DNA from: Sphingomonas sp. PAMC 26605
GTDB lineage: Bacteria; Pseudomonadota; Alphaproteobacteria; Sphingomonadales; Sphingomonadaceae
Length of the DNA stretch: 64,000 nt
NCBI RefSeq assembly: GCF_000241485.1
Contig: NZ_JH584241.1
Coordinates: 2,717,661 to 2,781,660, forward strand
Direction: 5' to 3'
Notes under the pieces: generated by a model
The model's database searches: none
Seen by the model: only the letters and a program-made list of their open reading frames with translations
Told to the model about the DNA's origin: nothing
Shown: positions 11,759 to 20,247 of the stretch, piece after piece
Layout of the letters: each line of letters begins with the position of its first letter
Numbering within the stretch: the first letter of the stretch is position 1
Translations under genes and position numbers: made by a program

Positions 11759-12502
11759 CTAGCGCAGGCAGGCGTCCAGGCCGTCGGTCCGCACCACGTT
11801 CACGCGTCGCGCGATCGTGTTGCCATGACGGCGCGTGAAGCCACGCGGGGCGACCGCCGCGCGCTTCTTCGGCAGCGGTAACACCGCAGCGATCCGGCCC
11901 GCCTCATCGGGTGACAAACGCGACGCGTCGTGCCCGAAATAGCGGTGCGCCGCGGCATCGACCCCGTAAGTGCCGATCCCCGTCTCGGCGACGTTGAGAT
12001 ACACCTCCATGATCCGGCGCTTCCCCCAGATCGCCTCGATCAGGACGGTGAAATACGCCTCGAGCGCCTTGCGCGGATAGCCGCCGCCCTGAATCAGGAA
12101 GACGTTCTTCGCGGTCTGCTGGCTGATCGTCGAGCCGCCGCGAATCCGCCCGCCCCGGGCATTGCGCGCTATCGCGGTCTCGATCGCGGTGAAATCGAAG
12201 CCGTGATGCGCGCAGAAGCGCGAATCCTCGCCGGCGATGGCCGCGCGGGCCATGTTTCGATCGATGTCGGAGAGCGGACGCCAGCTCTTGTCGATGCCGT
12301 GCCCGCCGAGCGCGTCGCCGATCATCGTCAGCGTGATCGGCGGCGGGACGAAGCGATAGACGACGACCATCAGCACCGAGAGCAGCAGGAAGCCGATCAC
12401 CAGCTTGACGATCCAGCCGACCGCCCAGCCGATCCAGCCGCGGCGGCGCGGCGTTCTGGTCCGGTTGGGCAGGGGCGCGCGGGATTGCCTGGTGTCGCTC
12501 AT
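11759..12502 (-). CDS. mtgA: Monofunctional biosynthetic peptidoglycan transglycosylase
   Basis: This 247-aa enzyme polymerises lipid II into glycan strands at the periplasmic face. It has a single N-terminal membrane anchor (about residues 25-50), then a GT51 domain with the catalytic Glu block AGEDSRFCAHHGFD and the signature GGSTISQQTAKNVFL, followed by KALEAYFTVLIE and GKRRIMEVYLN. There is no transpeptidase domain, which separates it from class A PBPs. It is the last gene of a leftward run, 23 bases after the amine oxidase gene. Confidence 0.95.
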   Translation of the reverse strand: MSDTRQSRAPLPNRTRTPRRRGWIGWAVGWIVKLVIGFLLLSVLMVVVYRFVPPPITLTMIGDALGGHGIDKSWRPLSDIDRNMARAAIAGEDSRFCAHHGFDFTAIETAIARNARGGRIRGGSTISQQTAKNVFLIQGGGYPRKALEAYFTVLIEAIWGKRRIMEVYLNVAETGIGTYGVDAAAHRYFGHDASRLSPDEAGRIAAVLPLPKKRAAVAPRGFTRRHGNTIARRVNVVRTDGLDACLR

Positions 12503-12525
12503 CTTCGCGTCTTAGGGCGCTGCGG

Positions 12526-13878
12526 TCAGCGCTGTCCACCACGTGCGGCAAGCACGGCTTCGGCGGCGGCGAGGCCGGTCGCATAGGCGCCGTGCGCGGT
12601 CGAGAAATCGTGGTGCGAGCACGCTTCGCCGGCGAAGAACAGGCGATCGTCGATTGGGGCGGCGAGCACTGCGCGCTGATCCGCGGCACCGATCCGGGCG
12701 TGCGAATAGCTGCCATGGATGTGCGGCGCGTGTCGCCAGCGGGTGCGGGCGAGCAGGGTCAGTTTCGCGCGCCAGTCGCTGCCGAGCAGGGCGACCAGTT
12801 CGCCGATCGCGAAGTCGGCGGCGGCGCGATCATCCTTGTCCTCGAGCAGTGCCGCGCAGTCGGCGCCGAGAAAGCCTTCGATCAGCGGCGTGCCGAACGG
12901 CGCGAGCCGGTAGCTCGCGGTGCAGGCGCTATGGGGATCGCCGATCAGATGGCCGTTACGCGGCAGATCGGCGTCGCTGACGTGGAGGAAGATCTTGTCG
13001 GCGAGCCCGAGCGGCAGGTCGGCGGCGGCGGCGTGTTTGGCGGGGAGCGGGGGATCGAAGCGGATCGTCTCGCGCGCTAGCGCGGTGGTCGGAACGGCGA
13101 CGATGACGTGGCGCGTTTCCAGCGTCCCACGGTCGGTCTCGACGCGGATGGTAGTGCCGCGATGGTCGATCCGCGTCACCACGGTCTGGAGCCGACTTGG
13201 CAGGCCGTGCCCATGGCGGGCGATCAGCGTGCCATAGCCTTGCTCGACCGCCCAATTATCGTCGGTCGCGGCATCCTCATACGCCGCCCAGTCGTGCAGC
13301 GAGACTTCGTCAAGCGGCGCGCCATTGGCGTAGCCCGAGATCGCATCGATCATTGGGCGCCACGGATCGTCTGTCGCGATGAAGTCGCCAAGCGGGCGAT
13401 CGGGGCCGCTCAGCGCTGCATGCGCGGCGGTGTCCCAGCGATCCCAGGCGGCGTGATAGGCGTCCTGCTCTTCGCGCGGAAAACCGAGGTCGCGCCACTG
13501 GTTGCCCCAATTGGCGGGGCTTCGATCGACGGTGAGGCCGTAGTGGCTCGCGAGCTTGGTCCAGGGGTTACGCTTCGCGGAATGAAGCCAACCGCAGCCG
13601 TAATCGACCGTTATGCTCCCCGGCGAAGGCCGGGGCCCAGTCGTGATGTCGCTATTTGGCTGGGGCAGCGGCTGACTATGACCACCTTCGCTACTGGGCC
13701 CCGGCCTTCGCCGGGGTGCGTCAGCAAAGGGGAGCTGAAGCGCCACGCTATGCGCTCGGCCACCGATCCGGTCGCCCGCTTCGACCAGAAGAATATCGAG
13801 CCCGGCATCGTGCAACACCCGCCCCGCGGCGATGCCAGCGGCGCCGGCACCGACGATGATCGCATCGGCGCCGGCCAT
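12526..13878 (-). CDS. FAD-dependent amine oxidase-family oxidoreductase
   Basis: A 450-aa flavoprotein. The N-terminal dinucleotide-binding motif AIIVGAGAAGIAAGRVL is followed by the acidic strand end and GG motif (LLVEAGDRIGGRAHS). The C-terminal FAD block ends FFAGEACSHHDFSTAHGAYATG. The family oxidises amines or polyamines, but the substrate here is unknown. Residues 54-87 are encoded by a palindromic repeat inserted in frame between LQLPFA and VDYGCGWLHS, where related enzymes have only a short connection. The ATG at 13878 lies 5 bases after the rpoH stop, so it is probably co-transcribed with rpoH. Confidence 0.88.
   Translation of the reverse strand: MAGADAIIVGAGAAGIAAGRVLHDAGLDILLVEAGDRIGGRAHSVALQLPFADAPRRRPGPSSEGGHSQPLPQPNSDITTGPRPSPGSITVDYGCGWLHSAKRNPWTKLASHYGLTVDRSPANWGNQWRDLGFPREEQDAYHAAWDRWDTAAHAALSGPDRPLGDFIATDDPWRPMIDAISGYANGAPLDEVSLHDWAAYEDAATDDNWAVEQGYGTLIARHGHGLPSRLQTVVTRIDHRGTTIRVETDRGTLETRHVIVAVPTTALARETIRFDPPLPAKHAAAADLPLGLADKIFLHVSDADLPRNGHLIGDPHSACTASYRLAPFGTPLIEGFLGADCAALLEDKDDRAAADFAIGELVALLGSDWRAKLTLLARTRWRHAPHIHGSYSHARIGAADQRAVLAAPIDDRLFFAGEACSHHDFSTAHGAYATGLAAAEAVLAARGGQR
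13618..13716. repeat. Palindromic repeat inserted inside the amine oxidase gene (copy 3)
   Basis: Two perfect complementary 23-base arms (13618-13640 and 13694-13716) flank a 53-base centre. Total length is 99 bases, exactly 33 codons, with no stop in the frame used. The arms are identical in sequence to those at 33482-33504 and 33557-33579. Confidence 0.9.
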
Positions 13879-13882
13879 CCGC

Positions 13883-14788
13883 TTACGCCGCGACGAGCAT
13901 CCGCTGGTCGCCCGCAATCCGCATCATCGCCTTCTGCAGCTTCTCGAACGCGCGTACTTCGATCTGGCGGACACGCTCGCGCGAAACGCCGTAGACCTGC
14001 GACAGCTCCTCGAGCGTCTTGGGTTCGTCGGTGAGGCGGCGCTCGGTGAGGATGAACTGCTCGCGCTCGTTGAGATCCTCCATCGCGGCGGTCAGCATCG
14101 AGTGGCGAACGTCGGCTTCCTGCGCTTCGGCAACGACGGTATCCTGCAGCGGCGCGTCGTCCTGCAGCCAATCCTGCCACTGGCCGTCGCCATCCTCGCG
14201 CATCGGGACGTTGAGCGAGGTGTCGCCGCCCATCGCCATGCGGCGGTTCATGCTCGTCACCTCGGCCTCGGTGACGCCCAAGTCCTTGGCGATCTTCGCG
14301 AGATGCTCGGGGCTGAGATCGCCATCCTCGAACGCGTCGAGCTTGGACTTCATCCGGCGCAGGTTGAAGAACAGCTTCTTCTGCGCCGCGGTGGTGCCCA
14401 TCTTCACGAGGCTCCACGAGCGCAGGATGAATTCCTGGATCGAGGCGCGGATCCACCACATCGCATAGGTCGCGAGGCGGAAGCCGCGATCGGCCTCGAA
14501 CTTCTTCACGCCCTGCATCAGGCCGATATTGCCTTCGGAGATCAGCTCGCTGACTGGCAGGCCGTAGCCGCGATAGCCCATCGCGATCTTCGCCACGAGG
14601 CGCAGATGCGAGGTGACGAGCTGCGCCGCGGCGTCGGTGTCGCCATGCTCCTCGAAGCGCTTGGCGAGCATATATTCCTGCTCGGGCGCGAGGATCGGGA
14701 ATTTCTTGATCTCGGAGAGGTAGCGATTGAGGCTCGCTTCGCCACCGAGGGCGGGAATCGTCGCGGGGACGTTGCTGCGGGCTGCCAT
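13883..14788 (-). CDS. rpoH: RNA polymerase heat-shock sigma factor RpoH
   Basis: A 301-aa sigma-32 type factor directing transcription of chaperone and protease genes. Region 2 has the core-binding and -10 recognition block (SELISEGNIGLMQGVKKFEADRG; YAMWWIRASIQEFIL). The RpoH box QKKLFFNLRR (about residues 136-145), a hallmark of the family, is present. Region 4 has the helix-turn-helix LEELSQVYGVSRERVRQIEVRA. Alphaproteobacteria often carry two RpoH paralogues, and only this one is in the window. It heads a leftward run with the amine oxidase and mtgA. Confidence 0.96.
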   Translation of the reverse strand: MAARSNVPATIPALGGEASLNRYLSEIKKFPILAPEQEYMLAKRFEEHGDTDAAAQLVTSHLRLVAKIAMGYRGYGLPVSELISEGNIGLMQGVKKFEADRGFRLATYAMWWIRASIQEFILRSWSLVKMGTTAAQKKLFFNLRRMKSKLDAFEDGDLSPEHLAKIAKDLGVTEAEVTSMNRRMAMGGDTSLNVPMREDGDGQWQDWLQDDAPLQDTVVAEAQEADVRHSMLTAAMEDLNEREQFILTERRLTDEPKTLEELSQVYGVSRERVRQIEVRAFEKLQKAMMRIAGDQRMLVAA

Positions 14789-14845
14789 GGATCGAGTCTC
14801 CCTTACTAGGTCGGGTGCCGTGAAACGCGGACGCCAGGCCGAATG

Positions 14846-15796
14846 TTATACCAAGAGGGCGGTGAACAGTTCCTGCATGTCGTCAGGCATTTCGCTGTCG
14901 AACGCCAAAGCGTTACAATTCACCGGATGAATGAACCCCAAGCGGGCGGCGTGCAACGCCTGACGTCGGAAACCCAAGGTTTCCAGAAGCGCCTTGTGGC
15001 CCTGCTTTGTTCTACCGTAAACCGGGTCACCGATCAAGGGATGCCCAAGCGAGGCCATATGGACGCGGACCTGATGCGTCCGTCCCGTCTCCAGCCGACA
15101 TTCCACCAGCGCGCCCCCGTTCACCCGTTCGAGCGTAGTATAGTGCGTGACGGCCCGTTTCCCGCCGGGGACGATCGCCATTTTCTTGCGGTTCGACGGC
15201 GAGCGCGCGAGCGGCGCATCGACCGAGCCCGCCGTCGGGGCAGGGCGGCCCGAGACGATCGCCTTGTAGCGGCGGTCGATCGAATGGTCGTGGAACTGGC
15301 GGGCAAGACCTTCGTGCGCGCGGTCGGTCTTGGCGGCGACCATCAGCCCCGAGGTGTCCTTGTCGATCCGGTGAACGATCCCCGGCCGCGCGACGCCGCC
15401 GATGCCCGACAGATTGCCGGCGCAATGATGCAGCAGCGCGTTGACCAGCGTGCCGTCGGCATTGCCGGCGGCGGGGTGGACGACGAGCCCGGCCTGCTTG
15501 TCGATCACGATGAGATGGTCGTCCTCGAACACGACGTTGAGCGCGATGTCCTGCGCGGCGTTGGTCGAGGGCGTCGCTTCGGGAATGGCGACGCTGTAGA
15601 GTCCGCCGGCCATCGCCTTGCTCGACGGGTCGCTGACGATCGCGCCGCGCGGGTCGGACACTGCGCCGCCCGCGATCAACGCCTTCAGCCGCTCGCGTGA
15701 AACCTCGGGAAGGGCATCGGCGAGCGCGCGATCGAGCCGGAGCCCCAAAGCCTTTTCGGAAACGCGCGCTTCGATGGTGACGACCCCCCGGTTCAT
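14846..15796 (-). CDS. rluD: RluA/RluD-family 23S rRNA pseudouridine synthase
   Basis: This 316-aa enzyme isomerises uridines in RNA. An N-terminal S4 RNA-binding domain (LRLDRALADALPEVSRERLKALI) precedes the catalytic domain with the signature GIVHRIDKDTSGLMV, whose Asp is the nucleophile, and the late block LETGRTHQVRVHMASLGHPL. This architecture matches RluD, which modifies 23S helix 69. The exact target is inferred from similarity only. The start at 15796 leaves just 16 bases to the divergent JAMM gene. Confidence 0.88.
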   Translation of the reverse strand: MNRGVVTIEARVSEKALGLRLDRALADALPEVSRERLKALIAGGAVSDPRGAIVSDPSSKAMAGGLYSVAIPEATPSTNAAQDIALNVVFEDDHLIVIDKQAGLVVHPAAGNADGTLVNALLHHCAGNLSGIGGVARPGIVHRIDKDTSGLMVAAKTDRAHEGLARQFHDHSIDRRYKAIVSGRPAPTAGSVDAPLARSPSNRKKMAIVPGGKRAVTHYTTLERVNGGALVECRLETGRTHQVRVHMASLGHPLIGDPVYGRTKQGHKALLETLGFRRQALHAARLGFIHPVNCNALAFDSEMPDDMQELFTALLV

Positions 15797-15812
15797 GCCG
15801 TAGAATCTGGGC

Positions 15813-16208
15813 ATGGCGATCGAGATTTCAAGCACTCTCCTGGCGAGACTGCTAACCGAAACGCGAAATTCGCCCGAGCGCGAGATTTGCGGTCTGCTGT
15901 TCGGCACGGCGCAGCGGATCGCCGCGGCAACGGCGTGCACCAACGTGGCGGCCGATCCGCATCGCGCGTTCGAGCTCGACCCCGGCGCGCTGTTCGCCGC
16001 GCTCCGCGCCGCGCGGATCGGGGGACCGACCGTGATCGGGCATTATCATTCGCATCCCTCGGGGGTGGCGGTGCCCTCGACGCGCGACGCCGAGGGGGCG
16101 ATGGGGGACGGGGCGCTCTGGCTGATCGTCGCTGCGCATGAGGCACGGTTGTGGCGGACGTCTCAACCGGGCGCTTTCGTCGAAATCGCCCTTATAGCGA
16201 TCGGGTAA
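15813..16208 (+). CDS. JAB/MPN (JAMM) metallopeptidase-like protein
   Basis: A 131-aa single-domain protein with a complete JAMM zinc site: Glu24 in EICGLL, then H79-S-H81, Ser89 and Asp92 within GHYHSHPSGVAVPSTRD. The family includes isopeptidases and bacterial enzymes that process ubiquitin-like or sulfur-carrier proteins. No E1-like or sulfur-carrier gene is adjacent, so the substrate is unknown. It is divergent from the RluD-type gene with 16 bases between starts, so its promoter must lie within that gene or be shared. Confidence 0.88.
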   Translation: MAIEISSTLLARLLTETRNSPEREICGLLFGTAQRIAAATACTNVAADPHRAFELDPGALFAALRAARIGGPTVIGHYHSHPSGVAVPSTRDAEGAMGDGALWLIVAAHEARLWRTSQPGAFVEIALIAIG

Positions 16209-16337
16209 GGCGTCGCGCCCGCACCTTCGTCGTCTTATGGCTGCGGTCCGACCATGCTAGACCCGCTAGCGACTTGCGCGCGACGCCGTGCGTCGTAAGA
16301 AGATCCGACACTTCGTGACCCGAAAGCCGCTTATCCC

Positions 16338-16982
16338 ATGACGATGACCTCCGTCGATTTCGCCAGTCTGTTGTGCTCGCGGCTGTGCCATGACCTGCTG
16401 AGCCCGGTCGGCGCGCTCAACAACGGGCTCGAACTGCTCGCCGACGAGCACGATCCCGAGATGCGCGCGCGCTGTCTCGAGCTGCTCGGCGAGAGCGCCA
16501 GGGCGTCGGCCAACAAGCTCAAATTCTTCCGGCTCGCGTTCGGCGCGGCGGGCGGTTTCGGCGAGACGGTCGATGCGCGCGAGGCGCGCGCCGCGATCGA
16601 GGGGCTGTTCGGCGACGGGCACCGCGTCAAGCTCGGCTGGCTGGTCGAGGATGCTACCTTGCCCAAGCCCGCGATCAAGGTGCTGCTCAACCTCGCGCTG
16701 ATCGCCGGCGATGCGCTGGTCCGCGGTGGACAGCTCGACGTCGGCGCCGAGAGCAACGGCGGACAGGTCGAGATCGTCGTGCGCGCGTCTGGCCCGCGGA
16801 TCGTGCTCGACGCCGAGTTGCGCGCGGCGCTGACCGGGACGCAGGGCAACGCGGTGATCACGCCGCGCGCGGCGGCGGCCTATCTCGTCCACGCGCTCGT
16901 CGCCGAAGGTGGCGGGATCGTCCAGGTCTCCGACCCGGCCGATGCCGTTCTGCTGTTCGGCGCCGCGTTCAAGGTTGGCTGA
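16338..16982 (+). CDS. chpT: Histidine phosphotransferase ChpT
   Basis: A 214-aa protein resembling ChpT, which relays phosphate from CckA to CtrA and CpdR in alphaproteobacterial cell-cycle control. The N-terminal helix has the phosphorylatable His in LCSRLCHDLLSPVGALNNGLELL (about residue 19). The C-terminal half is a degenerate GHKL-like domain without ATP-binding G boxes, as in ChpT. It lies about 100 bases upstream of cheA on the same strand, so co-transcription is possible. Confidence 0.88.
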   Translation: MTMTSVDFASLLCSRLCHDLLSPVGALNNGLELLADEHDPEMRARCLELLGESARASANKLKFFRLAFGAAGGFGETVDAREARAAIEGLFGDGHRVKLGWLVEDATLPKPAIKVLLNLALIAGDALVRGGQLDVGAESNGGQVEIVVRASGPRIVLDAELRAALTGTQGNAVITPRAAAAYLVHALVAEGGGIVQVSDPADAVLLFGAAFKVG

Positions 16983-17084
16983 CGGATCGCCGGAACAGAT
17001 TGCGGCAAAAGGTCGATTTGATCCGCTATACCCGGCCTTAACCATTTTCCGCGCAAGGTCCCCCGTACCGTTTCGCGGGGACCC

Positions 17085-19376
17085 ATGGACGATCTACTAC
17101 AGGAATTCATCGCCGAGACGCGCGAGACGTTGCAGGCGCTCTCGGGCGAGATCGTCGCATGGGAATCGGCGCCGGGCGACCGCGACCGGCTCGATTCGAT
17201 CTTTCGCTTCGTCCACACCGTCAAGGGCAGCTGCGGGTTCCTCGACCTGCCGCGGCTGGCACGGCTGAGCCATGCCGCCGAGGACGTGCTCGCCGCGGTC
17301 CGCGCGGGCGAACGCACCCCGGATACCGCATTGGTCAACGCCGTGCTCGCGATCGTCGATCGGATCGGCGAACTGGTCGAGGCGATCGATGCGGGGCATG
17401 CGATCGATGATTCGGGCGAGGATTTGCTCGTCGCCGCGCTCGATGCCGGCGCGCAGCCGGTCGCGCCGCTCAGCGTCGCGGTGCCGACGCGGGCGCAGAC
17501 GCGCAGTGTGCGCCTGAACGTCGATCTGCTCGACCGGATGATGAGCGGCATGTCCGACATGGTGCTCGCGCGCAACGAGCTCGCGCGCCGCTTGCGCGAC
17601 GACGGTGCCGACCCCAGCGTCGAGGCGGCGCTCGAGCGCCTGTCGCTCACCGTCGCCGAGATGCGCGACACCGTCACGCGGACGCGGATGCAGAAGATCG
17701 ACGCTTTGTTCTCGGCGCTGCCGCGGATGGTGCGCGATACCGCCGCCGAGCTCGGCAAGTCGGTCACGCTGCATATCGAGGGCAGCGACGTCGAGCTCGA
17801 CCGCGAGATGATCGAGATGATGCGCGACCCGCTCGTCCATATCATCCGCAATTCGATCGACCATGGGATCGAACCACCCGCGCTGCGCCGCCTCGCCAAG
17901 AAGCGCGAAAATGGCTGGCTCGCCGTCTCGGCGCGGCAATCGGGCAATCAGATCATCATAGAGATCGCCGACGACGGCCGCGGGATCGACACGGATGCGC
18001 TGATCGCCAAGATCGCGCAGGACGGGAGGCGCAGCGAGGCTGAGCTGCGCGCGATGAGCCCGCAGGCGAAGCTCGACCTGATCTTCGAACCGGGCCTGTC
18101 GACCAAGCAGGTCGCCACCGCGATCTCGGGGCGCGGCGTCGGGATGGACGTGGTGCGCGCCAATGTCGAGCAGATCGGCGGGCGGATCGACCTGTTCAAC
18201 ACGCCCGGCGCGGGGCTTCGCATCGCGATCCACGTGCCGCTGACACTGTCGATCATGTCGACGATCGGCGTCGGCGTCCGCGACCAGCGTTTCGCCATCT
18301 CGCGCCAGGCGATCGAGGAGATCGTCCGCGTTGGCGGCCAGACGATCCGCATCGACCGGATCGGCGACACGCTCACCGCCACCGTCCGCGACCGGCGGAT
18401 GCCGCTGATCGACCTTGGGGACCTGCTCGGCTTTTCCTCGCGCGATCCCGCCATGCTCGTCATCGTCAGCGTGTCGGGCGGGAGCTACGCGCTCGCGGTC
18501 GATGCCGTGCTCGATCACGAGGAACTGGTGATCAAGCCCGCCGCGCCCGCGATCATGGCGACCGGCATCTATGCCGGCCAGACCTTGCCCGACAGCGGAC
18601 TGCCGATGCTGATGCTCGATTGCGCGGGGATCGCGCAGGTCGCCGGGCTGGTCTTCACCCGCGCATCCGCGGCCGACCAGGAAGCCGAGATCGAAACGGT
18701 GCCCGGCGTCCAGGCCTTGCTGTTCGAGGATCTCGACGGCTGCCGCCGGATCGTCCCGCTGTCGGTGATCGACCGCGTCGAACCCGTCGCGGCGGGTGCG
18801 ATCCGCCTGTCGGCGGGGCGCTTGCGGCTGTCGGTCGAAGGCGGGATCATCCCGCTCGTCGCGCTCGGCGAATGGGCGAGCCTGCCGGCGGTCTCGGTGC
18901 TGCGGCTGCGCGACGGTACGACCGAGATCGCCTATGCGATCAAGGAAGCGCTCGACATCGTCGAACTGCCCGCCGCAATCGTCGCCGCGCACGCGGTCGG
19001 GCCGATCGCGGGGGTCGTCGCGCTCGACGGCGAGCAGATCGAGGTGCTCGACCTGTTCTGGATCTTCTCGGCGCACGGCGCGGGCGAGGTCGAGGCCGAG
19101 GCGCCGCTATGCCTGCTCGACAGCGCCGAATCGGCGTGGATGACGACCTTTCTCAAGCCCGTGCTCGAAGCCGCGGGCTACCGCGTCACCGCCGCGCTGC
19201 GGCCGGGCGAGGTGCCACGCGTGCTCGTCCGGATGGAGAGCGACGCCGACCCGGCGGCGAACACCATCCCCGTCGTCCGGCTGCGGCGCGATGCCGAAGG
19301 CGCAGGCGACACGATTTTCCGCTATGATCGCCCGGCCGTGCTGGCGGCGGTCGCGCGCTCCGCTGGAGGCCGATGA
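17085..19376 (+). CDS. cheA: Chemotaxis histidine kinase CheA with two CheW-like domains and a degenerate receiver-like tail
   Basis: A 763-aa kinase that phosphorylates CheY and CheB. The Hpt domain carries His44 (FVHTVKGSCGFL). A dimerisation region near 140-210 is followed by the ATPase (NSIDHGIEP, DDGRGID, GRGVGMDVV). A CheW-like regulatory domain spans about 388-520 and a second spans about 540-660. The last ~90 residues (from about 672, PLCLLDSAESAWMTTFLKPVLEAAGYRV) look like a receiver fold. The aspartate pocket seems incomplete and no clear phospho-acceptor Asp is visible. The usual CheY-binding P2 domain is short or absent. It overlaps cheW by 4 bases. Confidence 0.95.
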   Translation: MDDLLQEFIAETRETLQALSGEIVAWESAPGDRDRLDSIFRFVHTVKGSCGFLDLPRLARLSHAAEDVLAAVRAGERTPDTALVNAVLAIVDRIGELVEAIDAGHAIDDSGEDLLVAALDAGAQPVAPLSVAVPTRAQTRSVRLNVDLLDRMMSGMSDMVLARNELARRLRDDGADPSVEAALERLSLTVAEMRDTVTRTRMQKIDALFSALPRMVRDTAAELGKSVTLHIEGSDVELDREMIEMMRDPLVHIIRNSIDHGIEPPALRRLAKKRENGWLAVSARQSGNQIIIEIADDGRGIDTDALIAKIAQDGRRSEAELRAMSPQAKLDLIFEPGLSTKQVATAISGRGVGMDVVRANVEQIGGRIDLFNTPGAGLRIAIHVPLTLSIMSTIGVGVRDQRFAISRQAIEEIVRVGGQTIRIDRIGDTLTATVRDRRMPLIDLGDLLGFSSRDPAMLVIVSVSGGSYALAVDAVLDHEELVIKPAAPAIMATGIYAGQTLPDSGLPMLMLDCAGIAQVAGLVFTRASAADQEAEIETVPGVQALLFEDLDGCRRIVPLSVIDRVEPVAAGAIRLSAGRLRLSVEGGIIPLVALGEWASLPAVSVLRLRDGTTEIAYAIKEALDIVELPAAIVAAHAVGPIAGVVALDGEQIEVLDLFWIFSAHGAGEVEAEAPLCLLDSAESAWMTTFLKPVLEAAGYRVTAALRPGEVPRVLVRMESDADPAANTIPVVRLRRDAEGAGDTIFRYDRPAVLAAVARSAGGR

Positions 19377-19804
19377 TGCCGCTGTTCCTGATCGCCCAGA
19401 TTGCCGGCCGCACCGTCGCGATCGAATCCGACCAAGTCGAATCGGTGGTCGATATCGGCACCGTGATCCCGGTGCCGCGCGCCGACCGTCACGTCCGCGG
19501 GCTCGCCGCGCTGCGCAGCCGCGTCGTCACCGTGCTCGACACGCGCGCCGCGCTCGGGCTCGAGCCCGGTTCGGGCGACGCGTCGCGCGCGGTGATCACG
19601 ATCGTCGACGGGCATCATTATGCGGTGCTGGTCGATGCGCTCGACGACGTCGCGCCGTTCGATCTTGCGCCGCTCGCTGCCGGGATCGTGCTCGACAATG
19701 GGTGGCTGACCGTGGGGCGCGGGATCGTCGAGCGCGATGGCGAGCCGATCCTTGCGATCGGTCTTGCCGCGCTCATACCGCGCGGGCTCGCGCTGGCGGC
19801 GTGA
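19373..19804 (+). CDS. cheW: Chemotaxis adaptor CheW
   Basis: A 143-aa SH3-like adaptor that couples CheA to chemoreceptors. The pattern LFLIAQIAGRTVAIESDQVESVVD, VRGLAALRSRVVTVLDTRAALGL, then HHYAVLVDALDDV is typical of CheW. The start overlaps the cheA stop (ATGA), indicating translational coupling. Confidence 0.93.
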   Translation: MMPLFLIAQIAGRTVAIESDQVESVVDIGTVIPVPRADRHVRGLAALRSRVVTVLDTRAALGLEPGSGDASRAVITIVDGHHYAVLVDALDDVAPFDLAPLAAGIVLDNGWLTVGRGIVERDGEPILAIGLAALIPRGLALAA

Positions 19805-19869
19805 GATTAACGCGACGCTTACGCTTTCTGGATTAGGATCGCCATAGCGTGCTTAAACAGGGTGAATTC

Positions 19870-20235
19870 ATGAAGACCTGCCTCGTCGTCGACGATTCGA
19901 AGGTGATCCGCAAGGTCGCCCGCCACATCCTGGAGACGCTCAATTTCCGCGTGACCGAAGCCGGCGATGGCCGCGAGGCGCTCGATTCGTGCCTCGCCTC
20001 GGCGCCCGACGTCGTATTGCTCGACTGGAACATGCCGGTGATGAGCGGCATGGATTTCCTGCGCGCGTTACGCGACAGCGCGATCGAGAGCCGCCCCAAG
20101 GTGGTGTTCTGCACCACCGAGAACGGCATGGCGCATATCCGCGCCGCGATCGAGGCGGGCGCCGACGAATATGTCATGAAGCCGTTCGACCGCGAAACGC
20201 TCGAGAGCAAACTCCAGATTGTCGGCCTCGCCTGA
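19870..20235 (+). CDS. cheY: Single-domain response regulator CheY
   Basis: A 121-aa receiver with the acidic pair Asp8/Asp9 (LVVDDSK), phospho-acceptor Asp52 (VLLDWNMPVMSG), and the conserved Lys in YVMKPFD. No output domain is present. Its position in the che operon points to flagellar motor control. The start at 19870 (MKTCLVVDD) gives standard CheY length. An upstream in-frame ATG adds seven unlikely residues. Confidence 0.93.
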   Translation: MKTCLVVDDSKVIRKVARHILETLNFRVTEAGDGREALDSCLASAPDVVLLDWNMPVMSGMDFLRALRDSAIESRPKVVFCTTENGMAHIRAAIEAGADEYVMKPFDRETLESKLQIVGLA

Positions 20236-20247
20236 GGGCCTGCGGCG

